From contig JAGWVA010000033.1 in NCBI GenBank assembly GCA_028875855.1, forward strand, positions 1-43,861: a DNA stretch of 43,861 nt. Direction: 5' to 3'. The notes beneath the pieces are model-generated. The model was not told where the DNA came from, searched no databases, and saw only the letters and a list, made by a program, of their open reading frames with translations. Source of the DNA: Paracoccaceae bacterium. GTDB taxonomy: Bacteria; Pseudomonadota; Alphaproteobacteria; Rhodobacterales; Rhodobacteraceae. This document shows positions 25,793 to 34,830 of the stretch, piece by piece. The position numbers and the translations under genes were made by a program. Every line of letters starts with the position of its first letter. Positions within the stretch are counted from its first letter, which is position 1.

Positions 25793-26155
25793 CCTTAATA
25801 CCCGATACTATACTTTAGATTATTCCTATAGGCATTGAAATTTGCTGGCAATGAGAAACTTCTCATGGTCTTTCGCGGGTGGAGCGTTTCTCCCCAAGGG
25901 CTGACTTAGAAAGGGAGATTTATTCCATTTCGGTCATGGCTTTGGTGAAAGTCTCTCGTGCTGCGTTGCGGCAAGTCAACCCTGAACCTTGGGCCTGTCG
26001 GCCCGCGGTCGCGTCGCCGCTTCGGCCTCGGGGGTGATCTGCGCTGGCTGTGCAAGTCGGGATCATGGACGCTGACCGGGGCGTCTTCACGCCTTCAGGT
26101 GATCCGGATGGGTGTTGCCAGCGTAAACTTGCACAGGGGCAATGCGGAGGGCGAG
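25793..26155. other. Intergenic region with second palindrome
   Basis: An AT-rich stretch (about 25793-25850) is followed by the palindrome at 25852-25865 and then by ordinary GC-rich sequence up to the peroxidase gene. I see no convincing gene here. The segment from 25958 is open in the frame of the peroxidase but carries no family sequence before 26156. Confidence 0.5.
25852..25865. promoter_or_regulatory. Second TGAGAA-N2-TTCTCA palindrome
   Basis: TGAGAAACTTCTCA has six-base exact arms around AC, extended by A and T outside. It matches the palindrome at 24423-24436 in every arm base. It lies 60 bases upstream of the leftward small ORF and 290 bases before the peroxidase gene. Confidence 0.55.
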
Positions 26156-26695
26156 ATGCGTGCGCTTGTAACGGCTGTGTTTCTGGCAATTTTTCCGGTT
26201 TCGGGTATGGCTGCCGCGCCGCAGCCGGGAAATGGTCTTGACGCGCCATTCCAGTCCATCGACGGTGGCACGCTCGATGTCGCGCAATGGGCCGGGCATC
26301 CCGTGCTCGTGGTGAATACCGCGTCGATGTGCGGATATACGCCGCAATACAAGGGGTTGCAGGCGCTTTATGACACGTATCGCGCCCGTGGCCTTGTCGT
26401 GTTGGCCGTCCCGTCCGACGATTTCAACCAGGAATATGCGACGGCCTCGCAGGTCAAGACCTTCTGCCATGTGAACTACGACCTGACTTTGCCCATGACG
26501 GATATCACCCATGTGCTCGGTCAGGATGCGCATCCGTTCTACAAATGGGTCAGGGCGCAAACCGGGTTTGTGCCGCGCTGGAACTTCAACAAGGTCCTGA
26601 TTTCGCCCGATGGCCGCGTCGCTGCGACGTGGCGCGAGGGCACCGATCCGATGGCGCAGGACGTCCGCAAGACCGTCGAGAAGTATCTGCGCTAG
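26156..26695 (+). CDS. Periplasmic glutathione peroxidase-family protein
   Basis: The 179-residue protein has a Sec signal peptide (MRALVTAVFLAIFPVSGMAAA) and a thioredoxin-fold peroxidase domain. The peroxidatic cysteine is C59 in NTASMCGYTPQYKGL, in the place of selenocysteine, and the conserved W142-N143 lies in PRWNFNKVLI. The usual Asn-Gln of the NQF motif reads as DDF here, as in some bacterial members. It would reduce hydroperoxides, probably with thioredoxin-like reductants. GGAGG lies five bases before the chosen ATG. The open frame reaches further upstream but without a signal peptide. It seems to be a single-gene unit. Confidence 0.88.
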   Translation: MRALVTAVFLAIFPVSGMAAAPQPGNGLDAPFQSIDGGTLDVAQWAGHPVLVVNTASMCGYTPQYKGLQALYDTYRARGLVVLAVPSDDFNQEYATASQVKTFCHVNYDLTLPMTDITHVLGQDAHPFYKWVRAQTGFVPRWNFNKVLISPDGRVAATWREGTDPMAQDVRKTVEKYLR

Positions 26696-26900
26696 CCCCG
26701 GGCCGGCGGAACGCCTTGGCCAAGGCGGCGGCACGTGGCGGAAACCCTCGGTGATTTGAACGTCACGTCCCAGCCATCCGCGGCGCGATTGCGACAGTCG
26801 GCCCCAATCATCTAGTGGCTGAACCATTCCCCTACCCAAATTGTGGCGCGCCCCCTATAGTGCCGGTGGATTTCGTGAACCGGCCCCCGAGGGAGAGAGC

Positions 26901-27371
26901 ATGCGCTGCCCGTTCTGTGGACATATCGACACCCAGGTGAAGGACTCGCGCCCCGCAGAGGACCACGTCGCCATCCGGCGGCGGCGGTTTTGTCCTGCGT
27001 GCGGTGGGCGGTTCACGACGTATGAACGCGTGCAACTCCGCGATCTCGTCGTCATAAAGACCTCTGGCAAGCGCGAGGATTTCGATCGCGACAAGCTTGA
27101 ACGCTCGATCCGCATCGCGATGCAGAAGCGCCCGATCGATCCCGAGCGCATCGACCAGATGATTTCCGGGATCGTGCGGCGGCTTGAAAGCCTTGGCGAG
27201 ACGGACATTCCCTCCAAGACGATTGGCGAGATCGTCATGGAAGCGCTCGCGCGGATCGACACGGTGGCCTATGTGCGCTTCGCCTCGGTCTATCGCAACT
27301 TCCAGGCCGTGGACGATTTCGACAAGTTCGTCTCGGAATTGCGCCCGACAAGCCCCGGCGCGGACGAGTGA
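26901..27371 (+). CDS. nrdR: Transcriptional repressor NrdR
   Basis: The 156-residue protein is the ATP-cone repressor of ribonucleotide reductase genes. The zinc ribbon uses C3, C6, C31 and C34 (MRCPFCGH and [14 protein letters not shown]), followed by an ATP cone ([20 protein letters not shown]) near residues 49-68. The ATG at 26901 follows GGGAGAGAGC. The open frame extends back to 26841, but the family starts at MRCPFCG. It overlaps ribD by four bases (GTGA), the usual alphaproteobacterial arrangement at the head of the riboflavin genes. Confidence 0.95.
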   Translation: MRCPFCGHIDTQVKDSRPAEDHVAIRRRRFCPACGGRFTTYERVQLRDLVVIKTSGKREDFDRDKLERSIRIAMQKRPIDPERIDQMISGIVRRLESLGETDIPSKTIGEIVMEALARIDTVAYVRFASVYRNFQAVDDFDKFVSELRPTSPGADE

Positions 27372-28468
27372 CGCCCGAAGACGATGTGCGACACATGCGC
27401 CACGCGCTTGCGCTTGGCGCCCGTGGCTTGGGTCAGACCTGGCCCAATCCGGCTGTGGGTTGTGTCCTTGTGCAGGGGGCGCGCATCGTGGGGCGCGGCT
27501 GGACGCAGCCGGGCGGTCGGCCCCATGCCGAAGTCGTCGCCCTGCGTCAGGCGGGGGCCGCCGCGGCTGGTGCGACGGCCTATGTGACGCTGGAGCCCTG
27601 CGCCCATCACGGCAAGACCCCGCCCTGCGCCGAGGCCTTGATTGCGTCGGGCGTCCGGCGTGTCGTGACCGCGCTGACCGACCCGGATCCGCGCGTTGCC
27701 GGCAGGGGGCATGCCCTTTTGCGCGCGGCCGGCATCGAGGTGACAGAGGGTCTTCTGTCCACCGAAGCATGGCGCGCCAACCTCGGTTTTCTCACGCGGG
27801 TCCGCGAGGGGCGCCCCATGGTCACCTTGAAGCTTGCGAGCAGCCTTGACGGCAGGATCGCCACGGCCAGCGGGGAAAGCCGCTGGATCACCGGTCCCGA
27901 GGCGCGAAGGGTTGTTCATGCCCTGCGCCTTTCGCATGACGCCGTTCTGGTCGGTGCGGGCACGGCGCGCGCGGACGACCCGCTGTTGACGGTCCGGGGC
28001 CTCGGCGCGGTGCACCAGCCCCTTCGCCTGATCGCTGCCCGGGGCCTTGATCTTCCGGCGGATGGGCAGCTCGCGCAGTCCGCCGCGCGGGTTCCGCTGT
28101 GGCTGCTGCACGATCCCGAGGTTGCCGGACCGCGCATGACGACATGGCACGAGCTGGGCGCGCGTCTGATCCCGGTTCGGTCGGGGGCTGACGGGCAGCT
28201 CGATCCGCGCGCCATGCTGGCCGCCCTGGGGGATGCGGGGGTCACACGTGTCTTCTGCGAAGGGGGCGGGGCGCTGTCGGCCTCTTTGCTGAGTGCTGGT
28301 CTTGTCGATCACCTCATCACGTTTTCGGCCGGTCTTGCGATCGGAGCCGAGGGGCGGCCCGCCATCGGGGCCCTTGGAGTGGCCGCGCTGGCCGACGCGC
28401 CACGGTTTCGGCTGCGCGGCATCCGCCAGGTCGGGACCGATGTCATGCAGCTCTGGGACCGGGTCTAG
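27368..28468 (+). CDS. ribD: Bifunctional riboflavin deaminase/reductase RibD
   Basis: The 366-residue enzyme carries out the second and third steps of riboflavin synthesis, deamination of the pyrimidine and reduction of its ribosyl chain. The N-terminal zinc deaminase shows H53 and E55 in RPHAEVVAL and C78 and C87 in [13 protein letters not shown]. The C-terminal RibD_C reductase contains [45 protein letters not shown] and [13 protein letters not shown]. The GTG start overlaps the nrdR stop. The downstream riboflavin genes are separated from it by the inward-facing capsule block. Confidence 0.94.
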   Translation: MTPEDDVRHMRHALALGARGLGQTWPNPAVGCVLVQGARIVGRGWTQPGGRPHAEVVALRQAGAAAAGATAYVTLEPCAHHGKTPPCAEALIASGVRRVVTALTDPDPRVAGRGHALLRAAGIEVTEGLLSTEAWRANLGFLTRVREGRPMVTLKLASSLDGRIATASGESRWITGPEARRVVHALRLSHDAVLVGAGTARADDPLLTVRGLGAVHQPLRLIAARGLDLPADGQLAQSAARVPLWLLHDPEVAGPRMTTWHELGARLIPVRSGADGQLDPRAMLAALGDAGVTRVFCEGGGALSASLLSAGLVDHLITFSAGLAIGAEGRPAIGALGVAALADAPRFRLRGIRQVGTDVMQLWDRV

Positions 28469-28560
28469 CAGGCCCGTCCTAACAGAACCCTAATCGATAG
28501 CGAAAACTTGAGACATTTCCCGGCGTGATCCGGCGGTGTCGTTCAGACTGTCTTAAGAGT

Positions 28561-30870
28561 TCAGCGCCACAAATGCGCATGGCCGGCAAAAAGGCCCTGC
28601 ATCTTGGCCAGTAGGCGGTTCAGCGGTCCGGGGCGCGGGATCGTTCCGTTGGCAAGGCGCTCTGCAATCACCTCGGGCGGGCAGGGCAGGCCGGTCACGG
28701 GATCGCGGTAACGCGGATAGGCGATCAGGGCCGCATGGGCGAGGCCCGCGATGTCAGGCCGGCTGCGGCGCCGGGCGGGGACCTTGCCCAGATCCTGGGT
28801 CAAACCCCAGCCGGCATAGAAGGGCGTGCCGAGGCAGGTGACAGGCAGGCCGCGCAGAAGCGCCTCGAACCCGAGGGCGGAGGTCATGGTCCAGACCTCA
28901 TCCACAGCGTCGAGCAGAAGCGCGGCATCTGAATTGTGGGCCACGGCATCGGCCAGCCGGGCCAGGTCCATGTCGGGCACGGCCCCGTTGCGCAGTCCGG
29001 CTTCGACGTCGGGATGCGGCTTGTAGATGATGACCGCCTCGGGGTTCGCCGCGCGCACGCGCCGCAACAGGCCAAGGTTGGTCGAGACGGCATCGGCCCC
29101 CCGCAGGATGGAGGCGTCGTCCTCGACCTGACCGGGGACAAGAATGCGACGACCATCCGGCAGGGGCGGCAGCCCCGCGCCGCCAAGGTTGTATTTGGTC
29201 AGCCGGTCGCGCTTCAGCCGGGCGACAAGACGCTCGGCCCGCAACGCACCGCCGGGGGGCGGCCCCTCGGCGATCAGACGTTCCAGCCGGCTTTCGCGGG
29301 TTGGGTCATAGTAGATGCCAAGGTCGTCGGTCACGAGCGACAGGGGCGGCACAAGATCCGCGCCAAGCCCGCGGGACCGCAGAAAGCCGTCCTCGACCCG
29401 CCGGACCCGGGGCGGGGCAGGGCGCGCATGTGCCGCGTCCCTTGCGGGGGCAGGCGCACCGCCCGTTTCCTTGCGGGCGGGCGCTGCGGCAGGCATCTCG
29501 CCTGTCTCCAGCCGGGCGGCGTCGGTCCGGGATGCGTGCGCGAGCCAGCCAGACGCCGCCCCAAGGTCACCCGGCGCGGCCGCGCGCCCTTTGGCGGTTG
29601 CCACGGGCGCCGTCTGGTCCATGCCGCGCGGCGGCACATGCGCGATGCCGTTCTGTTGGCCCAGACCGTCCCATGCCACTGCCGTGAGGTCCGGCGGTTC
29701 CTTGCCCGCCCAGACCAGAATGCCGCGCCCGTCCCTTTGCGCCGCGGCAAGCGCCTGTTCGGGCCGGTCGATGAACCGCACCGCCTTGTAGCGCCCGAAA
29801 ACGCTCTGGATCGGCCGCCGCTTCCACAGCCGCATGCCAAGCGCGACATGGCCAGCCCGATCTTCGCGATAGGCGCGGACTTCCGCCTCGAGCTGATCGA
29901 CGGCCTCTTCGAAGCGGCACAGCCTGTCGCGGCAGGGGTCATACCAGGTCGGCGCGAGGATCATCGCGCCCGCGAAAAGCTGCGCCCGCGTCAGCGCGCG
30001 GCGGCGGCGCGGCACGGGGGCCTCGTCCGAGGTGAGACCCCAGCCCGCATAGAAGGGCTGCCCGAAGACGCGGGGCCGGTGACCGGCAAGGATCGCCTCG
30101 AACCCAAGCTGGGAGGAGACGGTATAGACCGCCACGGCCCCTTGCAAAAGCCGCCAGGGCGACACCGGCTCCGTCAGCAGCCGCACGTTTCCGGTCGCGT
30201 CCTGCGGCCCGTAATGGCCCGGGCGCAGACCCGCTGCGGTTTCCGGATGGCTGCGGATGAGGATGCGGGCGCCGGGGTGTTCCTCCTGCGCAAAGACCAG
30301 CATCTCGCGGAAGGTCGCGGCACTCGCCCCCCCATGCGCAATGGAGGCATCGCCGCGCGTCTGGTCGATCACCAGCACATAGCCCGGCTCGGGCGCGGGC
30401 AGGGCGGGGTCGTGCAGGTTGTATTTGGACAGATCGCCCGCGATCAGTCGCCCGATCCCGTCGCGCGCCCGGTCCAGAAGCGCGGTATCGTCCAGCGGAT
30501 GGGACGCCAGCAGCCGTTCCAGCGCGCTTGGCGTGCCCGCGTCGAAATGCACCCCGCCCGACCGGTCGATCATCAGGCCAAGCGGCGGATCGCCCATGCG
30601 CCCGGGGCGGACGGAGCGCAGAAAGGCGTCCTCGATCCGCACGAGGCCGACCTTCCGGCGGGTGGCGATCGTCTCGCCCCGACCGGCGATCGGACTGCGG
30701 CCCCAGACCCCCACAAGGTCGTCCGGCCCCGGCAGGCCAAGGCTTGGCGTGAGCCCCGCCAGCGTCAGGATGCGTCTGACCCGGCCCGGGCGCAGAAGGC
30801 CGCCCGCGTAACAGAAAAGCCGCCGGGAGGTTTCCCCCCCGGCGGCATCTGTCAGGTCGATCTGCGCCAT
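28561..30870 (-). CDS. kpsC: Capsular polysaccharide export protein KpsC (retaining beta-Kdo transferase type)
   Basis: The 769-residue protein has the two-copy architecture of KpsC. Both halves repeat VRIEDAFLRS/VRRVEDGFLRSRG, a DLSKYNL/RLTKYNLGG segment, an LVIDQTRGDASI/LVPGQVEDDASI segment, ARILIRSHPE/AVIIYKPHPD, and LGFEAILAG/LGFEALLRG followed by QPFYAGWGLT/TPFYAGWGLT. KpsC adds Kdo linkers to lipid for export of group 2 capsules. The ATG at 30868-30870 lies five bases after the stop of the preceding gene. Between the halves (about residues 430-500) is an alanine/proline-rich linker. A frame extension upstream overlaps the lipoprotein gene and is rejected. Confidence 0.88.
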   Translation of the reverse strand: MAQIDLTDAAGGETSRRLFCYAGGLLRPGRVRRILTLAGLTPSLGLPGPDDLVGVWGRSPIAGRGETIATRRKVGLVRIEDAFLRSVRPGRMGDPPLGLMIDRSGGVHFDAGTPSALERLLASHPLDDTALLDRARDGIGRLIAGDLSKYNLHDPALPAPEPGYVLVIDQTRGDASIAHGGASAATFREMLVFAQEEHPGARILIRSHPETAAGLRPGHYGPQDATGNVRLLTEPVSPWRLLQGAVAVYTVSSQLGFEAILAGHRPRVFGQPFYAGWGLTSDEAPVPRRRRALTRAQLFAGAMILAPTWYDPCRDRLCRFEEAVDQLEAEVRAYREDRAGHVALGMRLWKRRPIQSVFGRYKAVRFIDRPEQALAAAQRDGRGILVWAGKEPPDLTAVAWDGLGQQNGIAHVPPRGMDQTAPVATAKGRAAAPGDLGAASGWLAHASRTDAARLETGEMPAAAPARKETGGAPAPARDAAHARPAPPRVRRVEDGFLRSRGLGADLVPPLSLVTDDLGIYYDPTRESRLERLIAEGPPPGGALRAERLVARLKRDRLTKYNLGGAGLPPLPDGRRILVPGQVEDDASILRGADAVSTNLGLLRRVRAANPEAVIIYKPHPDVEAGLRNGAVPDMDLARLADAVAHNSDAALLLDAVDEVWTMTSALGFEALLRGLPVTCLGTPFYAGWGLTQDLGKVPARRRSRPDIAGLAHAALIAYPRYRDPVTGLPCPPEVIAERLANGTIPRPGPLNRLLAKMQGLFAGHAHLWR

Positions 30871-30875
30871 CCCGC

Positions 30876-32039
30876 CTAGTGGCCGGAGAGGGTCGTCGAA
30901 AGGTTGTTGCCGGTCGTCGCCGTGCTGAGCGCCTGCGCCCCGTTGACGGTGCCGGTGAAGATCGACAGCGTCTTCTGCCACTGGACGAAGGGCGCTTCGG
31001 TCACGAAGACGGTATCGCCGTCGCGGATCATGAAGTCGCGCGCCTCGAACATGCCGTCGGGCGCCGTCAGGTTCAGCACGTAGATCATGCGCTGCGCGCC
31101 CTTGAGGTCGCTGCGGCCAAGGACGGCGTTGGCGATCTCTGCCGGTTCGTTACGGAACACGAAGACCCCGGTCGGATCGGCAAGGGTCGTGCTCAGGCCG
31201 CCAACCTGCGCGATCGCCTCGATGGCCGAGACGGTCTGCGTCGTGAAGGGCACCCGGTTCTGCGAGCCGGTCGCCCCCAGCACGGTGAACGACCGCAGGT
31301 CCTTCTGGACATAGACGCGGTCGTTGCGGCGCAGGGCGATATCAAGCTTGGGGTTGGTGTAGAGGTCGTTGAGCCAGACCTTCTCGCTGCGGCCGGCGCG
31401 GGTCACCTGCACTTCGGCGCTGTCCACGGGGATGTTCACCCCGCCCGCCTTGGCGATCATGGAACTCAGCCGCCGGGTGCCCTGCGTGATCGGATAGACG
31501 CCCTGCACGGCCACCGATCCTTCGACCGTCACCGTGCTGCCGTCACCGGGCACGCGCGAGACCTCGACCTGCGGATCGGGGGTCTGGGCCGACAGCTTGC
31601 GGGTGATCTCGGCGCGCAGGCCGTCTGGCGACAGCCCCTCGGCGCGAATGCGGCCCGCATAGGGCACGTAGATGAAGCCCTGACCGTCCACATCGACGCT
31701 GGGCAGCACCGTCGCCTTTTGCCCCGGCGCGCCCAGCAGCGGGTTGGCCACGTTTTCGTAAACCGTGATCGCCAGCTTGTCGCCCGAATGGATCGTGTCG
31801 GGTCCGACGACGCCGGCATTCAGGAAGTCGCGGGTGAAGCCCAGGGCCGGCACGACCGAGGTCGCGCGCGTCACGCGGTCGTTCACCTGCACGACAAAGG
31901 CATCGCCCTTGCGCTGGACGGAACTGGAATAGATCTCTTCCTTGTTCGGGCCGCTGCGCGGCACGCCACAGGATGCGACGGCACCAACAATAAGCAAAAG
32001 GGCAAGCCGTCTGGTGCCCTTGGTGGGGAATACTTGCAC
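30876..32039 (-). CDS. Polysaccharide export lipoprotein (Wza/KpsD-like outer membrane protein)
   Basis: The 387-residue protein is an outer-membrane polysaccharide export auxiliary protein. The lipobox is V21-A22-S23-C24 after a hydrophobic signal (RLALLLIVGA). A Poly_export domain follows (IHSGDKLAITVYENV, YVPYAGRIRAEGLSPDGLR), then SLBB-type beta-grasp repeats (VTVEGSVAVQGVYPI, LRSFTVLGATGSQNRVPF). It would form the channel through which capsule polymer leaves the cell. It starts with GTG, preceded by AGGAG at eight bases. It is the middle gene of the kpsS-lipoprotein-kpsC operon; polymerase and synthesis genes are not in the window. Confidence 0.9.
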   Translation of the reverse strand: MQVFPTKGTRRLALLLIVGAVASCGVPRSGPNKEEIYSSSVQRKGDAFVVQVNDRVTRATSVVPALGFTRDFLNAGVVGPDTIHSGDKLAITVYENVANPLLGAPGQKATVLPSVDVDGQGFIYVPYAGRIRAEGLSPDGLRAEITRKLSAQTPDPQVEVSRVPGDGSTVTVEGSVAVQGVYPITQGTRRLSSMIAKAGGVNIPVDSAEVQVTRAGRSEKVWLNDLYTNPKLDIALRRNDRVYVQKDLRSFTVLGATGSQNRVPFTTQTVSAIEAIAQVGGLSTTLADPTGVFVFRNEPAEIANAVLGRSDLKGAQRMIYVLNLTAPDGMFEARDFMIRDGDTVFVTEAPFVQWQKTLSIFTGTVNGAQALSTATTGNNLSTTLSGH

Positions 32040-32128
32040 TGCTCGGGCTCCTTTTGGGGACGTGCCTCTGTCTTTTTTGGATAGGTGTATCGCCAGATGA
32101 TGAAAATTTCCAGCAGAATCCGGGGAGT

Positions 32129-33424
32129 TCAGGTCACCGCGCGCAACTGTTGCCGCGGTGCCGCTGTGCCCCGGCGCAGCGCGTCATAGGGATCGTCGGG
32201 CGACAGCATCATGTCCACCACCTGCAGCAGCAGCTCGCGCCGGCCGCGGGCGGAGTAGAAACCGCCGGGCACCTGCGAGGTTTCCAGCAGGAAATGCCGG
32301 TAATCGCGGTAGGCCCGGCTGTCGGGACGGGTGGGCTGTGCGAAGAAGGCGGCGAGCGGCTGGGACGAGACGAATTCCGGTTTCGCATAGACCGCGCGTC
32401 CGAAGACCTTGAGCGGCAGGCCGCGCCAGAGGACCTGCTGGGCGGCGGTGGAATTGACGGTGATCGCGCTGCGGGCATGGTTGAGAAGTGCCGCGAGCTT
32501 GCCGCCGCGCACGTAGTGCACGCGCCCCTCGACCCCGTTGGCCTGCGCCGCCTCGCGCAGGATGCGGCGGATCGGCACGCGGTCGTCTTCCAGCGGATGC
32601 GCCTTGATGACGAGGTGATGATGTGGCGGCGCGCCGCGGGCAAAGCCCTCGATGCAAAGCGTCAGGAACTCGCCCATCGACCGGAACGGGCTGTGCATCC
32701 GGAAACTCGCGTCATGTTCAAGCTGCAAGAGCACAAGATGATAGGGAAATCCGCCGAACTTGATGCGCTGCGTCTCGATGATCCGCTCGATCTTCTGAAG
32801 CGGCATCAGCACGAGCCGCCGCAGGTAGAGCCGGAACTCGGCCGCGACCGAAATCTCGCGGTGCGGGCGGAAGTGGCGATAGGCGCCGTTCCGCATCATC
32901 ACATGCCAATGATAGAGCGCGCCGTAGAAGATGTGTTCGCGCATGTCGCCCCAGCGGGCCGGGGCATCGGGCAGGTCCATGTCCACCTGCGCCAGCGCCG
33001 ATTGCATCTCGGCGACCGAAAGGTCCATCAGGCGCGAATGCCCGTTCGCTCCGCCGCGTTCGTAGGTGACCCAGAAGGGCCGCAGGTAGCCCTCTTCGAA
33101 GACATGCACCGTCAGCCCGCGGGCGCGCGCAAGGCGCACCGCTTCGGCATGGATCGGCCGCGTGTCGCCGTAAAGCACGATGTCGGTGATGGCATGCGCC
33201 TCGAGCAGGCGCGCGCAGGCGGCGGGCCAGTCCTCGATCCGGTCCTGAAAGGGAATGTAGCTTGCCCCGTCGCGCCAGAAGCGGCGGTCGCCCGCGTTGA
33301 AGCCGACGCGCCAGACCTCGCCACCGGCTGCGCGCAGCATCTGGCCAAGACGGGAAAAGAACGGACCGTGCGGCCCTTGCAGGAACAGGAAGCGGCGCCC
33401 TGCGCCCGACCCATTACCCCTCAT
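32129..33424 (-). CDS. kpsS: Capsular polysaccharide export protein KpsS
   Basis: The 431-residue protein is of the KpsS type. It has the N-terminal RRFLFLQGPHGPFFSRLGQML, the segment DIVLYGDTRPIH, the strong motif HVFEEGYLRPFWVTYE around residues 111-126, HHHLVIKAHPLED and the late SAITVNSTAAQQVLWRGLPLKV. KpsS starts the Kdo linker on phosphatidylglycerol and KpsC extends it. The ATG is at 33422-33424. It begins the leftward capsule operon, with 89 bases before the lipoprotein gene. It is divergent from ribE with 177 bases between the starts. Confidence 0.88.
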   Translation of the reverse strand: MRGNGSGAGRRFLFLQGPHGPFFSRLGQMLRAAGGEVWRVGFNAGDRRFWRDGASYIPFQDRIEDWPAACARLLEAHAITDIVLYGDTRPIHAEAVRLARARGLTVHVFEEGYLRPFWVTYERGGANGHSRLMDLSVAEMQSALAQVDMDLPDAPARWGDMREHIFYGALYHWHVMMRNGAYRHFRPHREISVAAEFRLYLRRLVLMPLQKIERIIETQRIKFGGFPYHLVLLQLEHDASFRMHSPFRSMGEFLTLCIEGFARGAPPHHHLVIKAHPLEDDRVPIRRILREAAQANGVEGRVHYVRGGKLAALLNHARSAITVNSTAAQQVLWRGLPLKVFGRAVYAKPEFVSSQPLAAFFAQPTRPDSRAYRDYRHFLLETSQVPGGFYSARGRRELLLQVVDMMLSPDDPYDALRRGTAAPRQQLRAVT

Positions 33425-33601
33425 GAAGGCATTCTCATTAATGCCGTTCCAGAACCATTACCCGTAAGCCTGCGGCGCAGGACGCCTTGGCACCAATTCA
33501 CCATCGGACTGTGTTCGCCGAAGGGCCCAATTATGACATTCTCACGCGGCCTTGCCACGGGGCGCGGCGACGGTTACCTCGGACAACGAAAGGGGCCCCA
33601 C

Positions 33602-34210
33602 ATGTTCACTGGCATCATCACCGATATCGGCCGCATCATCGAGATGGAAAAAAGGGGCGACCTGCGCGCCCGCATCGCCACGAGCTACGACATATCCGGC
33701 ATCGATCTGGGCGCCTCGATCGCCTGCGACGGGGTCTGCCTGACGGTCATCGCCACGGGAACCGACCCCGAGGGCTGGTTCGATGTCGAAATCTCGGCCG
33801 AGACGGTTTCCAAGACCAACATCGGGCAGAACCGCTGGGCCATCGGGCATCGCGTGAACCTGGAACGCGCGCTGAAGGTGGGGGACGAGCTGGGCGGGCA
33901 TATTGTCTCGGGCCATGTCGATGGCGTGGCCGAGATCGTGGAGCGGCGCCCCGAGGGCGACAGCCTGCGCCTGCGCTTCCGCGCGCCTGACGATCTGGCC
34001 GGCTTCATCGCGCCCAAGGGTTCGGTGGCGCTGAACGGCACTTCGCTGACCGTGAACGAGGTCGAAGGGGCGATCTTCGGCGTGAACCTGATCCCCCATA
34101 CCCAGAAGGTGACCACCTGGGGTGAAGCGCAGCAGGGCGATCTGGTGAACCTCGAGATCGACACGCTGTCGCGCTATGTCGCGCGGATGCGGGACTGGGC
34201 CGCGCAGTGA
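33602..34210 (+). CDS. ribE: Riboflavin synthase, alpha subunit
   Basis: The 202-residue protein is the trimeric riboflavin synthase that dismutates two 6,7-dimethyl-8-ribityllumazines. It shows two lumazine-binding repeats: MFTGIITDIGRIIEM at the N-terminus, with SIACDGVCLTVIATG and VNLERALKVGDELGGHIVSGHVDGVAEI, then the second half with GFIAPKGSVALNGTSLTVNEV. GAAAGGGG precedes the ATG. The frame is open far upstream, but the family always begins MFTG. The stop overlaps the next start (GTGA). The upstream region shows no FMN riboswitch signature. Confidence 0.95.
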   Translation: MFTGIITDIGRIIEMEKRGDLRARIATSYDISGIDLGASIACDGVCLTVIATGTDPEGWFDVEISAETVSKTNIGQNRWAIGHRVNLERALKVGDELGGHIVSGHVDGVAEIVERRPEGDSLRLRFRAPDDLAGFIAPKGSVALNGTSLTVNEVEGAIFGVNLIPHTQKVTTWGEAQQGDLVNLEIDTLSRYVARMRDWAAQ

Positions 34211-34773
34211 CGCCGGGTCCGGGCCACAACGGCGGCCCGCCGCTCGCCGGGCTTGGCTGGCAGCGTCATTGCTGGACGAAGGCGCGGGCCGATCTGCTGC
34301 CGCATCTGCCGATCGAGGTGGTGCGCCTGCGCGTGCGGCGCGCGGCCGAACTGGGGCTTGATTACCGAAGCTACGCCTCGGTCCGGGCGGCGACGGGGCA
34401 TGACCTCGTGGCGCTTCTGTTTTCGTCGAACGCATTGCGGGTCTTTCCGCCGCTGCCCGCGCTGCCCGAAGATCGCGCGGCAAAGCTTGGCGCGCTGCGC
34501 GCGGTGCTGCGTCTGGGCCTTGCCTGTGGAAAGCTGTCGCCCGAGGCGCTGCAAAGGGTCGCCGGGCTCGATGACGCCCATCCCGCGCCCGCGACGCTCG
34601 GGGTCTGGGCGGCGCAAAGGCAGGCGATCAGGGCTGCCCTTGGCGCGCAGAAGCTCTCGGGCGACCGCGTGCTGCTGATCGGCGATCACGGGCTGGAACG
34701 CGACTGGTGCGCGGCGGGCGGCCTTGCCGGCTACATCCCGGCAGATCGGTATTTCGCGGCCCCGGCCGCTTGA
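34207..34773 (+). CDS. Conserved hypothetical protein within the riboflavin operon
   Basis: I do not recognise a named function for this 188-residue protein. It begins MTPGPGHNGGPPL, and has the segments RRAAELGLDYRSYASVRAATGHDLVALLFSSNAL, LRAVLRLGLACGKLSPEALQRVAG and VLLIGDHGLERDWCAAGGLAGYIPADRYF. It has no signal peptide or membrane segment. The GTG start overlaps ribE and it sits 57 bases before ribB(X). The FSSNALRV part and the operon position suggest a helper linked to flavin metabolism, but nothing in the sequence proves that. Confidence 0.8.
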   Translation: MTPGPGHNGGPPLAGLGWQRHCWTKARADLLPHLPIEVVRLRVRRAAELGLDYRSYASVRAATGHDLVALLFSSNALRVFPPLPALPEDRAAKLGALRAVLRLGLACGKLSPEALQRVAGLDDAHPAPATLGVWAAQRQAIRAALGAQKLSGDRVLLIGDHGLERDWCAAGGLAGYIPADRYFAAPAA

Positions 34774-34830
34774 CCGTCTGGCCTTCGCCCTTGCCATGCG
34801 CTAGGTCGGGTCCGAGCGGAGGGCGCACCA

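Noticed and set aside
26156-26695. Selenocysteine in the glutathione peroxidase
   Set aside because: The active-site codon is TGC (cysteine); there is no in-frame TGA.
27290-28312. Minus-strand frame opposite ribD
   Set aside because: Shadow of a clear ribD gene with intact zinc and reductase motifs.
33425-33601. FMN riboswitch before ribE
   Set aside because: The conserved RFN-element blocks (such as AGGGTGAAATTCCC-like and ACCGGCGGT-like segments) are not present and the gap is short.
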